A stretch of DNA of 28,412 bases from Deltaproteobacteria bacterium (GTDB lineage Bacteria; Desulfobacterota; Desulfuromonadia; Geobacterales; Pseudopelobacteraceae). The DNA lies in assembly GCA_016219145.1 (NCBI GenBank), contig JACRCG010000069.1, positions 1 to 28,412 on the forward strand, read 5' to 3'. The stretch's first letter is position 1. Each line of letters begins with the position of its first letter. Shown here in pieces: positions 7,622-16,037 of the stretch. A program made the translations under genes and the position numbers. Under the pieces are notes generated by a model that saw nothing but the letters and a program-made list of their open reading frames with translations, was not told where the DNA came from and made no database searches.

Positions 7622-9403
7622 ATGTCCGTCAATACAGCTCCTGTCGCTGCAAGCCCAGGTTTGAACACTTTTCTTTTTGACAGCAGTTCCCAGGCCCTGG
7701 TCAACGCCATGGGGGTGGGATTTCTGGCGGTCGATACCTCCGGCATAACCATTTTGGCCAATACCATAGCGAACGATTGTTTCGGGACTTTTTCGGGGGG
7801 TGATCTGAAAACGGCTGTTCCCGAACTCTGGCCGAAGGTCGGGCAGGTACTGAAGGGACGTAATAAAACCAGCGAATTTTCGCTGCGCCGTGGGAAAAAA
7901 AACTACCTGATCAGGATTAATCCGCTGGTTATTGATTCGGAGCAGTCAGGCGCTATCTGTGTTTTTATCGAAAGCTCCGGTCTTGAAGAGATGGCGATGC
8001 AGATGAGTTTTTTTCAGGACATCATCGGCGAGCTGGAAGCGGTTATCAACTCATCTTCGGAAGGGCTCTGGATCTGCGACGGAGAGGCAAATGTCCTGCG
8101 CATGAATCCGGCCTCCGAACGAATTCATAACATCAGGGCCGAGGATGTAATCGGCCGCAACATGCAGGAACTGGTGGATGAAGGCTTCATAGACAAGTCA
8201 GCCACGCTTGAGGTTATAAAGACCAGAGGTGTCGTGAATCTTTTACAGCAGAGAAAACGGCGCAAACTGGTCATAACCGGCACACCGGTCTTCGACCCGG
8301 ACGGGAGGCTGATTCGGGTCGTTTCAAGTGTCAGGGACATAACCGAAATTGAAACAATGCAGAGAGAGCTTGAGGAGCAGGAAGCGCTTAAAGATCAGTT
8401 GCGTAATCACATGCTGGAGTTGCAGCATATCGAGTTGGCATCCCGGCGCGTAATCGCCAAAAGTCCCTGTATGCTGAAAGCCTTAAGGCAGGCTATAAAG
8501 GTGGGCTCTGTTGACTCTTCAGTGCTTCTGCTGGGAGAGTCCGGCGTCGGAAAAGGTCTCATAGCCGATATCATTCATCAAAACTCTCAGCGGTCTCAAA
8601 GGCCGCTGATAAGGATAAATTGCGGCGCCATCCCGGACTCGCTGATCGAGTCGGAGCTGTTTGGATACGAAAAAGGGGCCTTTACCGGTGCAAAGTCCAG
8701 CGGCAAGCCGGGCTATCTGGAGCTGGCGGACGGCGGGACCCTTTTTCTGGATGAGATAGCTGAGCTGCCGTCTCCATCACAGGTCAAGCTGCTGCGCTTT
8801 CTTGAGGATGGCCGCATCACCAGGCTGGGAGGGACTTCCAGTCGCAAGGTCGATGTTCGCATACTGGCCGCCACGCACCGTGATCTGGAAGAGATGATCA
8901 GCCAGGACAAGTTTCGTCTGGATCTCTACTATCGCCTCAAGGTTGTGCCGATCCACGTTCCCGCCGTAAGAGAGCGCAAGGAGTGTATCTTGCCGCTCAT
9001 CCAGCACTATATCGAGCACTTCGGTTCAAAGAACGGCATTAACAAACGGCTCACCCGCGCCGCTTCGGATGCTTTATTATCATACAAATACCCCGGCAAT
9101 GTGCGCGAGCTGATGAACATCTGCGAACGGCTGGTGGTAATGTCAGAAACGGATTTGATAGATCTCAAGGATCTGCCGAACGACATTGTGCCGCGCAAAG
9201 AAGCGGTTACCGAGTTTACCGTAGAATGGATGGGCGGCATGACGCTCCAGCAGGCGATGGAACAGCTGGAGCGCACCATGCTGACTCAGGCGCTCAAGCT
9301 GCATGGAAATCAGCGGCGCATGGCTGCCGCACTGGGCATAAATCAATCTACCATTGCACGCAAGCTGGAAAAACATGGCTTAAGCGGAATCCGTCCGGAT
9401 TAG
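7622..9403 (+). CDS. PAS-domain sigma-54-dependent transcriptional activator
   Basis: This 593-residue bacterial enhancer-binding protein has two PAS-like regions: about 25-120 and about 135-245, the latter ending VVSSVRDITEIE. A linker helix (245-275) leads into the AAA+ domain. Walker A is GESGVGKG at 305-312, the sigma-54 contact loop is GAFTGA at 352-357, and Walker B is GTLFLDEI at 372-379. The C-terminus (about 550-590) is a Fis-type helix-turn-helix (GNQRRMAAALGINQSTIARK). There is no receiver domain, so the PAS part probably senses a ligand or partner directly. GATGCA-based dyads lie upstream of this gene and upstream of the operon it precedes, and a -24/-12 promoter lies between. Activation of the downstream transporter/AOR operon is inferred. 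GAGG (7610-7613) supports the ATG start. Confidence 0.92.
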   Translation: MSVNTAPVAASPGLNTFLFDSSSQALVNAMGVGFLAVDTSGITILANTIANDCFGTFSGGDLKTAVPELWPKVGQVLKGRNKTSEFSLRRGKKNYLIRINPLVIDSEQSGAICVFIESSGLEEMAMQMSFFQDIIGELEAVINSSSEGLWICDGEANVLRMNPASERIHNIRAEDVIGRNMQELVDEGFIDKSATLEVIKTRGVVNLLQQRKRRKLVITGTPVFDPDGRLIRVVSSVRDITEIETMQRELEEQEALKDQLRNHMLELQHIELASRRVIAKSPCMLKALRQAIKVGSVDSSVLLLGESGVGKGLIADIIHQNSQRSQRPLIRINCGAIPDSLIESELFGYEKGAFTGAKSSGKPGYLELADGGTLFLDEIAELPSPSQVKLLRFLEDGRITRLGGTSSRKVDVRILAATHRDLEEMISQDKFRLDLYYRLKVVPIHVPAVRERKECILPLIQHYIEHFGSKNGINKRLTRAASDALLSYKYPGNVRELMNICERLVVMSETDLIDLKDLPNDIVPRKEAVTEFTVEWMGGMTLQQAMEQLERTMLTQALKLHGNQRRMAAALGINQSTIARKLEKHGLSGIRPD

Positions 9404-9421
9404 TGAGTCATGCATAGCTCT

Positions 9422-9441
9422 TTGATGCAATAGTGCATCAA
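9422..9441 (+). promoter_or_regulatory. Candidate upstream activating site for the AOR operon
   Basis: Perfect dyad TTGATGCA-ATAG-TGCATCAA (8-bp arms, 4-bp spacer), about 245 bp upstream of the -24/-12 box. It matches the GATGCA-N4-TGCATA dyad upstream of the activator gene (7550-7565). That distance suits an enhancer-binding protein acting through DNA looping. Assignment to the adjacent activator is inferred. Confidence 0.6.
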
Positions 9442-9666
9442 GATGATATGCTACCGTTCTGGATTATAATTATGTTTGCCTGAAACGCTCCCTTGATAAG
9501 CTGGTCAGCACAGAATCCTGCCGAACTGACCAGATAAAGCTGCACCCGCCGTCATGGCATAACATCCCGATATAACTTCTTCTTTTAAGAACACCCCCCT
9601 TGCTTGCCGTATTCGCCCCCTTTTGAACTGTAGCATTAACTGACAATTTGAACAGAACACTACATT

Positions 9667-9682
9667 TGGCATGTTCGATGCA
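9667..9682 (+). promoter_or_regulatory. Sigma-54 (-24/-12) promoter
   Basis: TGGCATG-TTCG-ATGCA matches the consensus TGGCACG-N4-TTGCW, with GG (9668-9669) and GC (9680-9681) exactly 12 bases apart. Only the C after TGGCA and the first T of TTGC differ. Transcription would start near 9693, upstream of the first MoaD-like gene. The neighbouring sigma-54 activator gene and the upstream dyad support the call. Confidence 0.65.
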
Positions 9683-9834
9683 ATTTGTTTTAAACAGATG
9701 TTTTGCCTGTTACAACACACGAAGTGGTCAGCGACAATGTCCACATCCAGCGCTACTTCCGGCCTGAAAAGCTGCGACAGAATACGCAAGCTGACAGCTG
9801 CAACAGATACCGACTCTACTTCAGGTGAACCGGC

Positions 9835-10065
9835 ATGAATGTGATAATCAAGTTTTCCGCTTCGTTCAGAGAAAAATGGGGTGAGGAAGTTTTGCGAAAG
9901 TGCCGCCCCGGGTCAAGTATCATTGACCTTATTACCGCTATCGGCATCCCGGACAACGAAAGCTTCACAATTATGCTGAATGGGAGCAACGCATCGATGA
10001 ACGATCAGCTGCATGAAGGCGATACACTTTCGCTGATGCCGCTTGCCGCAGAAATCCGTAAATAA
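9835..10065 (+). CDS. MoaD/ThiS-like beta-grasp protein without C-terminal Gly-Gly
   Basis: This 76-residue protein has the ubiquitin-like MoaD/ThiS pattern: MNVIIKFSASFREKWG, then GSSIIDLITAIGIP, IMLNGSNASMNDQLHEGDTL and SLMPLAAEIRK. MoaD and ThiS carry sulfur as a thiocarboxylate on a terminal Gly-Gly. This protein ends AAEIRK and has no glycine pair, so it should not be activatable in the usual way. It is the first gene after the sigma-54 promoter. Small MoaD-like proteins often accompany tungsten/molybdenum pterin enzymes, and a second copy with Gly-Gly lies just before the AOR gene. A structural or regulatory role, or a degenerate carrier, are the alternatives. Confidence 0.75.
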   Translation: MNVIIKFSASFREKWGEEVLRKCRPGSSIIDLITAIGIPDNESFTIMLNGSNASMNDQLHEGDTLSLMPLAAEIRK

Positions 10066-10134
10066 GGCGTTTGCTCCGCATTTGCCGGGTTATATCAATT
10101 TGATTGCAGCACAACACAGAAAGGGAGGTTCAAG

Positions 10135-11379
10135 ATGAAACGCAAAACCGTATCACTGGCAACAGCACTGCTGCTCTGTTTAACTTCTGCGGTCAGTTTC
10201 GCCGCAGAAACAATCAAAATCGGAGCGCTCTATCCGATGTCAGGCAGAGGCGGCCTGTATGGACAGGATTCCGAGGCAGCCATCAAGATTGCCCTGGCCG
10301 AAGTCAACGCCAAAGGCCTGCCGGGGGGCAGAAAGCTGGAAGCGATCGTGACTGATGACCAGAGCAAACCGGCGCTGGCGGTTACTCTCGCCAAGCGCTA
10401 CATCACTGAGGACAAGGTGAAGTTCCTCTATGGTGTTGTTTCGTCCGGCGCAGCCCTGGCCGTAACCGAGGTCAGCAAGGAGTACAAAACCATCTTTGTC
10501 GGTTCTGACCACGCCGCTACCGACCTGACCGCCAATGCTTTCCAGAAATATTATTTCCGGGTCAGCAACAACACCTACCAGTCAATGGCGGCCGGCGCCA
10601 TGTACATGCAGGAAACCAAGATGGGGGGCAAAATTGCCTACATCGGACCTGACTACGCCTATGGCCGGGACCAGATCGCTGAACTCAAGTACTCGCTTGG
10701 CAAGCTTGGCGTGAAGTACGAAATGGTCGGCGAATTCTGGCCGAAACTGTATGAGCCGGACTACACCTCCTATATCACAGCCATAATCAAGGCCAAGCCG
10801 GATGTACTGGTTTCCGGTTTCTGGGGCGGCGATACGGTTGCCTTCATCAAGCAGGCCAAGGCTTACGGTCTGTTCGACAAGATGAAGTATTTCCATCCGG
10901 ATGGCGGCGGCAATTACGAAGTCTTTTCGACCCTTGGCGCAGAATGTCCCGAAGGGCTGATCATGTCCGCTAGACACCACAACAACTGGCCTGATACAAA
11001 AGAAAACAAGGATTTCGTTCAAAAATTCCATAAAGCTACCGGCAGATACCCCTCCTATGCTGCTGAAGGCGCCTATGCCGGTATCCTGGTCATCGCCGAA
11101 GCTATCCGGAAAGTTGGTAATGCCGATGATACCGAAGCGCTTATCAAGGCTATGGAAGGCATGAAAATAAAGCTTCCAGAAGATCCGGCCGGCTTCACCT
11201 CCTATATCGATCCGAAAACCCATCAGATGGCTCAGGCCCAGGCCATCGGCGTGACAGTCAAGAATGATAAATTCCCGCCGGCAAAATATGCGCTTGGCAA
11301 TATGAAGGTCTATGCCGCTGACAAAATCATGCCGACTCAGGAATACATCGACATTTTAACCAAGTCCAAGAAGAAATAA
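10135..11379 (+). CDS. Liv-type ABC transporter periplasmic substrate-binding protein
   Basis: This 414-residue protein has a clear signal peptide (MKRKTVSLATALLLCLTSAV, cleavage after SFA near 23). The mature part is a type I periplasmic binding protein of the LivJ/LivK class, starting ETIKIGALYPMSGRGGLYGQ, with VTDDQSKPALAV and later domain-2 sequence. Members bind branched-chain amino acids, amides, or aromatic and short organic acids. The genes downstream suggest a carboxylate or related compound rather than leucine, but the ligand cannot be read here. The start has AAAGGGAGG upstream at good spacing. A G/C-rich hairpin element follows the stop codon and may stabilise this part of the message. 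Confidence 0.9.
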   Translation: MKRKTVSLATALLLCLTSAVSFAAETIKIGALYPMSGRGGLYGQDSEAAIKIALAEVNAKGLPGGRKLEAIVTDDQSKPALAVTLAKRYITEDKVKFLYGVVSSGAALAVTEVSKEYKTIFVGSDHAATDLTANAFQKYYFRVSNNTYQSMAAGAMYMQETKMGGKIAYIGPDYAYGRDQIAELKYSLGKLGVKYEMVGEFWPKLYEPDYTSYITAIIKAKPDVLVSGFWGGDTVAFIKQAKAYGLFDKMKYFHPDGGGNYEVFSTLGAECPEGLIMSARHHNNWPDTKENKDFVQKFHKATGRYPSYAAEGAYAGILVIAEAIRKVGNADDTEALIKAMEGMKIKLPEDPAGFTSYIDPKTHQMAQAQAIGVTVKNDKFPPAKYALGNMKVYAADKIMPTQEYIDILTKSKKK

Positions 11380-11399
11380 TCCCAAACAGGATCAAGGCG

Positions 11400-11485
11400 T
11401 CTCCCCTCTCCCTAACCCTCTCCCACAAGGGGATTTAAAGCCCCCCTCCCTTCGATGGGAGGGGATGGGGGGAGGGTGAAAGGCA
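11400..11485. repeat. C/G-rich inverted-repeat element, copy 2 (between binding protein and permease genes)
   Basis: The left block has CTCCCCTCTCCCTAACCCTC and CCCACAAGGGG. The right block has CCCCCTCCCTTCGATGGGAGG followed by a G-rich run to about 11477. The reverse complement of the right block resembles the left block, so the element can fold. It belongs to the same family as the elements at 5244 and 16868. Its place right after the binding-protein gene resembles REP sequences in other transport operons. Confidence 0.6.
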
Positions 11486-11552
11486 GTATTACGAAGGTGC
11501 AATTTTCAAACCTGGCACTACTGATTTGAAACTGAAATAACGGAGCCTTTAC

Positions 11553-12440
11553 ATGAGTTTTGAAATTTTCATTTCCCAGTTTTTCGGCGGTCTTTCAGTG
11601 GCGATGCTGCTGTTTCTGGTGGCAAGCGGCCTGACACTGATTTTTGGTGTGGCCAAAGTATTCAACTTTGCCCACGGTTCGTTTTACATGATCGGCGCTT
11701 ACTTCAGTTATCAGGCTATCGCCCTGTTCGACAACTTCTGGATCGGTGCTGTTGCGGCCGCTCTGGGGGCCGGTCTGGTCGGGATGCTGCTTGAGATCTG
11801 CTTTATCCGCAGGATTGCCGGACGGGAGGAGGAAGGGGCCTTTCAGATCCTCCTGACCTACGCCTTTATCCTGATTCTGGACGATGCGGTCAAGTTTATC
11901 TGGGGGCCGGCCTACAAAACGATCTCGAAACCGGAATCTCTGGCAGGATCGATGGATTTTGGAGCCGTCACCATCCCGACCTACAACCTGTTTATCATCG
12001 TGCTCGGCCTGGTGATTGTCGTCAGCGCCTGGTATGTGCTCAGCCGGACTAAAACCGGCAAGATCATCCTGGCGGCCTCTACGGATACGCAGATGGTCGG
12101 AATGCTGGGCGTAAATGTTTCACTGGTCATGAGTCTGGTGTTTGGAGTAGCGACTGCGATGGGCGGTCTGGCGGGAGCCATGGCCGCTCCACTGCGGACG
12201 ATTGCTCCCGGCACCGGGGTTGAAGTCATCATCGACTCGCTGATCGTCGTAGTCATCGGGGGACTGGGGAACTTCTGGGGGGCGCTGTTTGCAGCACTGC
12301 TGATCGGCGAAGTCAACGCCTTCGGTATCCTCTGGATGCCGCAGTGGGCCTCCCTGCTCAGCTTTGCGGTCATGATCGTGGTACTCATCTTTAAACCGAA
12401 GGGGCTGTTCTCCCGCGAAAAAGGGAGGAAGAAAATATGA
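11553..12440 (+). CDS. livH: Branched-chain-type ABC transporter permease (LivH family)
   Basis: This 295-residue, strongly hydrophobic protein has about eight membrane helices and typical LivH features: GLTLIFGVAKVFNFAHGSFY near residue 27 and the conserved GGLGNFWGALFAALLIGEV loop near 235-255, the ATPase-contact region. It forms the heterodimeric inner-membrane channel with the LivM-like protein encoded next, whose ATG overlaps this stop by 4 bases. CGGAG precedes the start. The symbol denotes family only; the substrate is set by the binding protein and is unknown. Confidence 0.9.
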   Translation: MSFEIFISQFFGGLSVAMLLFLVASGLTLIFGVAKVFNFAHGSFYMIGAYFSYQAIALFDNFWIGAVAAALGAGLVGMLLEICFIRRIAGREEEGAFQILLTYAFILILDDAVKFIWGPAYKTISKPESLAGSMDFGAVTIPTYNLFIIVLGLVIVVSAWYVLSRTKTGKIILAASTDTQMVGMLGVNVSLVMSLVFGVATAMGGLAGAMAAPLRTIAPGTGVEVIIDSLIVVVIGGLGNFWGALFAALLIGEVNAFGILWMPQWASLLSFAVMIVVLIFKPKGLFSREKGRKKI

Positions 12441-13393
12441 ACAATAAACTTGTCACCATGGCCCCTTGGCTGGCCTATTTCCTGATTTTCGGCAGCCTCG
12501 TCTTTGCCGGAGGCGATCACACCATCCATATCGCATCTCAGGTTATCATTCTCGGGCTGTTTGCAATTGCATTCAATGTCCTGTTCGGCACAACCGGTCT
12601 GCTTTCATTCGGCCAGGCCATATTCTACGGCCTGGGAGCCTACATCACCGGCATGATGGCCAAAAGTTTCGGTGGAGATTTTTTTGTCTGGGCGCTCTTG
12701 ATCGCTCCGGTGGCGGCAATAACCCTCTCTGTTCTTCTGGGCGCCTTGAGCCTGCGCCTGTCGGACGTCTATTTCACCATGCTGACGCTGGCATTTGCCC
12801 AACTGGTCTGGGGAATATGCGTCAAGTGGTCATCATTTACAGGCGGCGACGACGGCATTCAGGCCATTCCAAAGCCGGAGCTGCTGGCTGGCGGGCTTAA
12901 CTACTACATTTTCTCTTTTATCATTGTAACCGTCTGCATCTACCTGCTCTGGCGTCTGGACCGCTCTCCCTTTGGGGCCGTTCTGAAAGGGATCAGGCAG
13001 AATCCTACCCGGATCAGCTTTATCGGCCTGAACGTATTCCGCCACAAACTGCTGGCCTACATGATCTCATCCGGCTTCACCGCTGTTGCCGGCGGCCTGT
13101 ACGCCGGAATCGACAAGAGCATTCATCCTGACATGTTTGTCTGGACCATGTCCGGCAGTATCATTCTGATGACTATTCTGGGCGGCATGCGGAGCTTTTT
13201 CGGCCCTCTGATCGGCGTGGCGATTTTCATTCTGCTGGAAGATGTGATCGGCCGTTCCACCCAATATTGGTCCTTTGTGATCGGGGCCATCATGATAACC
13301 GTCGTGCTGCTGTTTCCGAAGGGTGTTGTCGGTATTTCACGGCACTTCGCAGGATTGTTTGCGAAAAAAGGAGGCCAGCTTGACAACCCTTGA
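12437..13393 (+). CDS. livM: Branched-chain-type ABC transporter permease (LivM family)
   Basis: This 318-residue protein has multiple membrane helices. It shows LivM hallmarks: LFAIAFNVLFGTTGLLSFGQ near residues 40-60, KGIRQNPTRISFIGLNVFRHK near 175-195, and GGMRSFFGPLIGVAIF near 248-263. It partners with the LivH-like permease. It overlaps livH by 4 bases (ATGA) and its end overlaps the TTG start of livG, so translation of the three is probably coupled. Confidence 0.9.
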   Translation: MNNKLVTMAPWLAYFLIFGSLVFAGGDHTIHIASQVIILGLFAIAFNVLFGTTGLLSFGQAIFYGLGAYITGMMAKSFGGDFFVWALLIAPVAAITLSVLLGALSLRLSDVYFTMLTLAFAQLVWGICVKWSSFTGGDDGIQAIPKPELLAGGLNYYIFSFIIVTVCIYLLWRLDRSPFGAVLKGIRQNPTRISFIGLNVFRHKLLAYMISSGFTAVAGGLYAGIDKSIHPDMFVWTMSGSIILMTILGGMRSFFGPLIGVAIFILLEDVIGRSTQYWSFVIGAIMITVVLLFPKGVVGISRHFAGLFAKKGGQLDNP

Positions 13394-14132
13394 ACTGAGA
13401 CATGTGAACAAACACTTTGGCGGCCTGCACGTTTCGCGGGACATCACCATGGGGATCGAACAGGGCGAACTGACCGCCATCATCGGCCCCAACGGCGCCG
13501 GTAAAACAACGCTGTTCAATGAAATTACCGGCTACATCACGCCGGACAACGGCAGCATTTTATTTGATGGAGTCGAAATTACGGGCGCTGAACCCGAAAA
13601 TCTTGTCAAAATGGGAATTGTGCGGGCCTTTCAGGTGGCCAGCCTGTTCATCGACGAAACGGTATACGACAATATCTACCTGGCGGCACTGGCCTTCCAC
13701 GGCAAAAACGGCAATATTTTCACCAACCGGCAAACATACAAGGATGTTGCCGAACATTGTCATTTCATCCTGGGCAGACTCGGATTAAGCGGCAAAGAGA
13801 ACCTGAAGGCCTTCGAGCTTTCCCACGGCGACCAGAAGGTTCTGGATATCGCCATTGCTCTGACCATGAAGCCGAAACTGCTGCTTCTGGATGAACCGAC
13901 CGCCGGAATGTCACCTGACGAGCGGGTCAAGATGACCCGCCTGATCCGGGCCATCCATGAAGAGTTCCAGTTGACCACCGTCTTTGTCGAGCATGACATG
14001 GATATGGTGTTCGGGATTGCCGACATCATCCGGGTGCTGGTGCATGGCGAATTGATCGCCGAGGGGAACGCTGAAGAAATCCAGAAGAATCCGGCTGTTA
14101 TTGAAGCCTATCTTGGCCATGAGGTGCTCTGA
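13380..14132 (+). CDS. livG: Branched-chain-type ABC transporter ATPase (LivG family)
   Basis: This 250-residue cytoplasmic ATPase has Walker A GPNGAGKT (36-43), the signature LSHGDQ (147-152) in place of LSGGQ as is common in LivG, Walker B LLLLDEP (167-173), and the switch histidine in VEHDMD. I chose TTG13380 because AAGGAGG (13368-13374) lies five bases upstream and the protein then begins MTTLELRHVNKHFGG, as expected. The in-frame ATG at 13323 would add a tail translated from livM sequence. The start overlaps the end of livM. Confidence 0.88.
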   Translation: MTTLELRHVNKHFGGLHVSRDITMGIEQGELTAIIGPNGAGKTTLFNEITGYITPDNGSILFDGVEITGAEPENLVKMGIVRAFQVASLFIDETVYDNIYLAALAFHGKNGNIFTNRQTYKDVAEHCHFILGRLGLSGKENLKAFELSHGDQKVLDIAIALTMKPKLLLLDEPTAGMSPDERVKMTRLIRAIHEEFQLTTVFVEHDMDMVFGIADIIRVLVHGELIAEGNAEEIQKNPAVIEAYLGHEVL

Positions 14133-14134
14133 TA

Positions 14135-14839
14135 ATGAATGAAACACTGCTCGTGCAAAATATCCATAGTTATTATGGCAAGAGCCATATTCTTTTCGGT
14201 GTCGATTTTTCCGTAAAAAAGGGGGAAACCTTCTGCTTGATGGGAAGAAACGGCGCCGGTAAAACCACAACCTTCAAAAGCATCGTCATGCTGGTTCCCC
14301 CCAAAGAGGGCAAGGTGATCTTCCATGGCAAAGAGATCAACGGACTTAAGCCATATCACGCCGCGCGGCTCGGCATCGGCCTGGTTCCCGAAGACCGGCG
14401 GATATTTGGCGATCTTACGGTAAAGGACAATCTTCTGCTCGGCACTTCCAGCGGTCGCCACGGCTACTGGAATCTGGAGCAGATCTATGAATATTTCCCG
14501 ATTCTGCTTGATTATCAGGACAAGCTGGCCGGAACGATGTCAGGCGGGGAGCAGCAGATGCTGACTATCGCCCGGACCCTGATGGGCAACCCCGAAATCC
14601 TGCTGCTGGACGAGCCGACCGAAGGTTTGAGTCCGGTCATGGTCAAGGTTCTTAAAGATCTGGTGCTGAAGATCAAGGAGCTTGGTACTACTATTTTGTT
14701 GTCCGAACAGAATATCAAGTTCTGCATGGCAGTTGCCGACAGGGTGGTCATCATCGACAAGGGGCATATCGTCTATCAGGCTGATGTAGAAACCTTCCGG
14801 CAGGATGAGGATGTTAAAAAGAGATATCTGGCCGTTTAA
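14135..14839 (+). CDS. livF: Branched-chain-type ABC transporter ATPase (LivF family)
   Basis: This 234-residue ATPase of LivF length has Walker A GRNGAGKT (37-44), LGIGLVPEDRRIFGDLTV (LivF Q-loop region), signature SGGEQQ, and Walker B LLLDEPTEGLSP. It forms the nucleotide-binding pair with LivG. It starts 3 bases after livG stops and is followed 15 bases later by the alcohol dehydrogenase gene, so transport and catabolic genes appear to share one transcript. Confidence 0.9.
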   Translation: MNETLLVQNIHSYYGKSHILFGVDFSVKKGETFCLMGRNGAGKTTTFKSIVMLVPPKEGKVIFHGKEINGLKPYHAARLGIGLVPEDRRIFGDLTVKDNLLLGTSSGRHGYWNLEQIYEYFPILLDYQDKLAGTMSGGEQQMLTIARTLMGNPEILLLDEPTEGLSPVMVKVLKDLVLKIKELGTTILLSEQNIKFCMAVADRVVIIDKGHIVYQADVETFRQDEDVKKRYLAV

Positions 14840-14854
14840 ATAAGGGAGAAACCA

Positions 14855-16015
14855 ATGGATACAGCAATACATTATTTCAAAACCACGGTAAAAATAATTA
14901 CCGGTATAAAGTCGGTAACGACACTCCCCGAAGAGATCAAACAGCTCGGCGGGAAAAAAGTATTCATCTTTACTGACGAAGGGATCGTCAAGGCCGGCAT
15001 CTGTGATCAGGTATTGCAGATACTGGAAGGGTCTGTTGAATCAGTTTCAGTGTTTGGAAAAGTTCCTCCCGAACCTCCTCTGGAAACAATTTACGAATGC
15101 CTGAAACTGGCCCAGGAAGCCCAGTGCGATCTGATAATCGGCCTGGGGGGCGGTTCGGCCATGGACGTCGCCAAGGTGATTTCTGTCCTTTTGACCAACG
15201 AGAAGAGCCTGGATCAGATGATCGGTGTCAATCTGGTTGAGAAGCGCGGGATCCCCAAGATTCTGATTCCAACCACAGCCGGCACCGGCAGTGAAGTCAC
15301 GCCGATTGTCATTTTGACCGACCAGTCGGAAAACCTGAAAAAAGGGGTGGTTTCGGACTTCCTTTTTCCGGAGACAGCCATTCTTGATCCTGAACTGACC
15401 GTATCTTTGCCGCCCGGCGCGACCGCAGCCAGCGGCATGGATGCATTGATACATGCCGTGGAAGCCTACACCTCGTTGAATGCGACAGCGATGACCGACC
15501 ATCTTGCCTTGCGGGCCATTGAACTGGTCGTCGGCAACATCCGCAGCGCCTGGGCCAACGGCAGCAATCTGGAGGCCCGCATGAGTATGCTGGAAGGCAG
15601 TCTGCTGGCGGGGCAGGCCTTCGCCAATGCCGGTGTTACCGCTGTACACGCCTTCGCCTACCCGTTGGGCGGCGAGTTTCATGTGGCGCATGGAGTGGCA
15701 AATACAGTCATGCTCTGTGCGGTATTGCGCTTCAACATGATTGCCAACCTGAAGAAGTTTGCTGCGCTGGGAAGATTGCTCTGTCCCGATGTCACATCAC
15801 AGGACAGCAAGCTGCTGGCGGAGGCCGGCATACGCTTTCTGGAGGGATTGATTGTTGATCTGCAACTGCCCAGAACCCTGCAGGAACTGAAGGTTCCGCG
15901 CGAGGCAATTCCCGGCATGGCAGAAGGAGTCATGAAAGTTACTCGGCTATTGGCAAACAATCCGCGAAAGATTACACTCAAGGACGCAAACGATATCTAT
16001 CAGATTGTGTATTGA
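14855..16015 (+). CDS. Iron-containing (group III) alcohol dehydrogenase
   Basis: This 386-residue member of the Fe-ADH family oxidises an alcohol or reduces an aldehyde with NAD(P)H. The dinucleotide-binding motif is GLGGGSAMD (96-104). The metal ligands match FucO spacing: D196 and H200 in GMDALIHAVE, H265 in VHAFAYPLGG, and H279 in FHVAHG. AAGGGAG precedes the ATG. Sitting between the transporter and the AOR genes, it probably handles the alcohol/aldehyde step adjoining the AOR aldehyde/acid step. The specific substrate is unknown. Co-transcription with livF is inferred from the 15-base gap. Confidence 0.9.
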   Translation: MDTAIHYFKTTVKIITGIKSVTTLPEEIKQLGGKKVFIFTDEGIVKAGICDQVLQILEGSVESVSVFGKVPPEPPLETIYECLKLAQEAQCDLIIGLGGGSAMDVAKVISVLLTNEKSLDQMIGVNLVEKRGIPKILIPTTAGTGSEVTPIVILTDQSENLKKGVVSDFLFPETAILDPELTVSLPPGATAASGMDALIHAVEAYTSLNATAMTDHLALRAIELVVGNIRSAWANGSNLEARMSMLEGSLLAGQAFANAGVTAVHAFAYPLGGEFHVAHGVANTVMLCAVLRFNMIANLKKFAALGRLLCPDVTSQDSKLLAEAGIRFLEGLIVDLQLPRTLQELKVPREAIPGMAEGVMKVTRLLANNPRKITLKDANDIYQIVY

Positions 16016-16037
16016 AATAAGTAAAGCGAGGTTTACC

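Larger units (their letters stand above)
9404..9834 (+). other. Control region between the activator gene and the AOR operon
   Basis: This 430-bp region has no convincing gene. It holds the perfect operator dyad (9422-9441), an inverted repeat CTGGTCAG (9501-9508)/CTGACCAG (9536-9543) with a 27-base loop, and a sigma-54-type promoter (9667-9682). A roughly 140-nt untranslated leader would follow. A 94-codon open frame on the minus strand (9505-9789) has no ribosome site and is not called. Confidence 0.6.

Noticed and set aside
9501..9543. CTGGTCAG/CTGACCAG inverted repeat as a terminator of the activator gene
   Set aside because: The loop is 27 bases and no T-run follows; noted only as part of the control region.
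9505..9789. Minus-strand open frame of 94 codons with several cysteines in the control region
   Set aside because: No ribosome site upstream of its ATG, and it overlaps the sigma-54 promoter and leader. It is the only frame there, so conservation could be checked, but I do not call it.
11513..11528. TGGCAC before livH as a second sigma-54 promoter
   Set aside because: The GC of the -12 element is absent at the required 12-base spacing.
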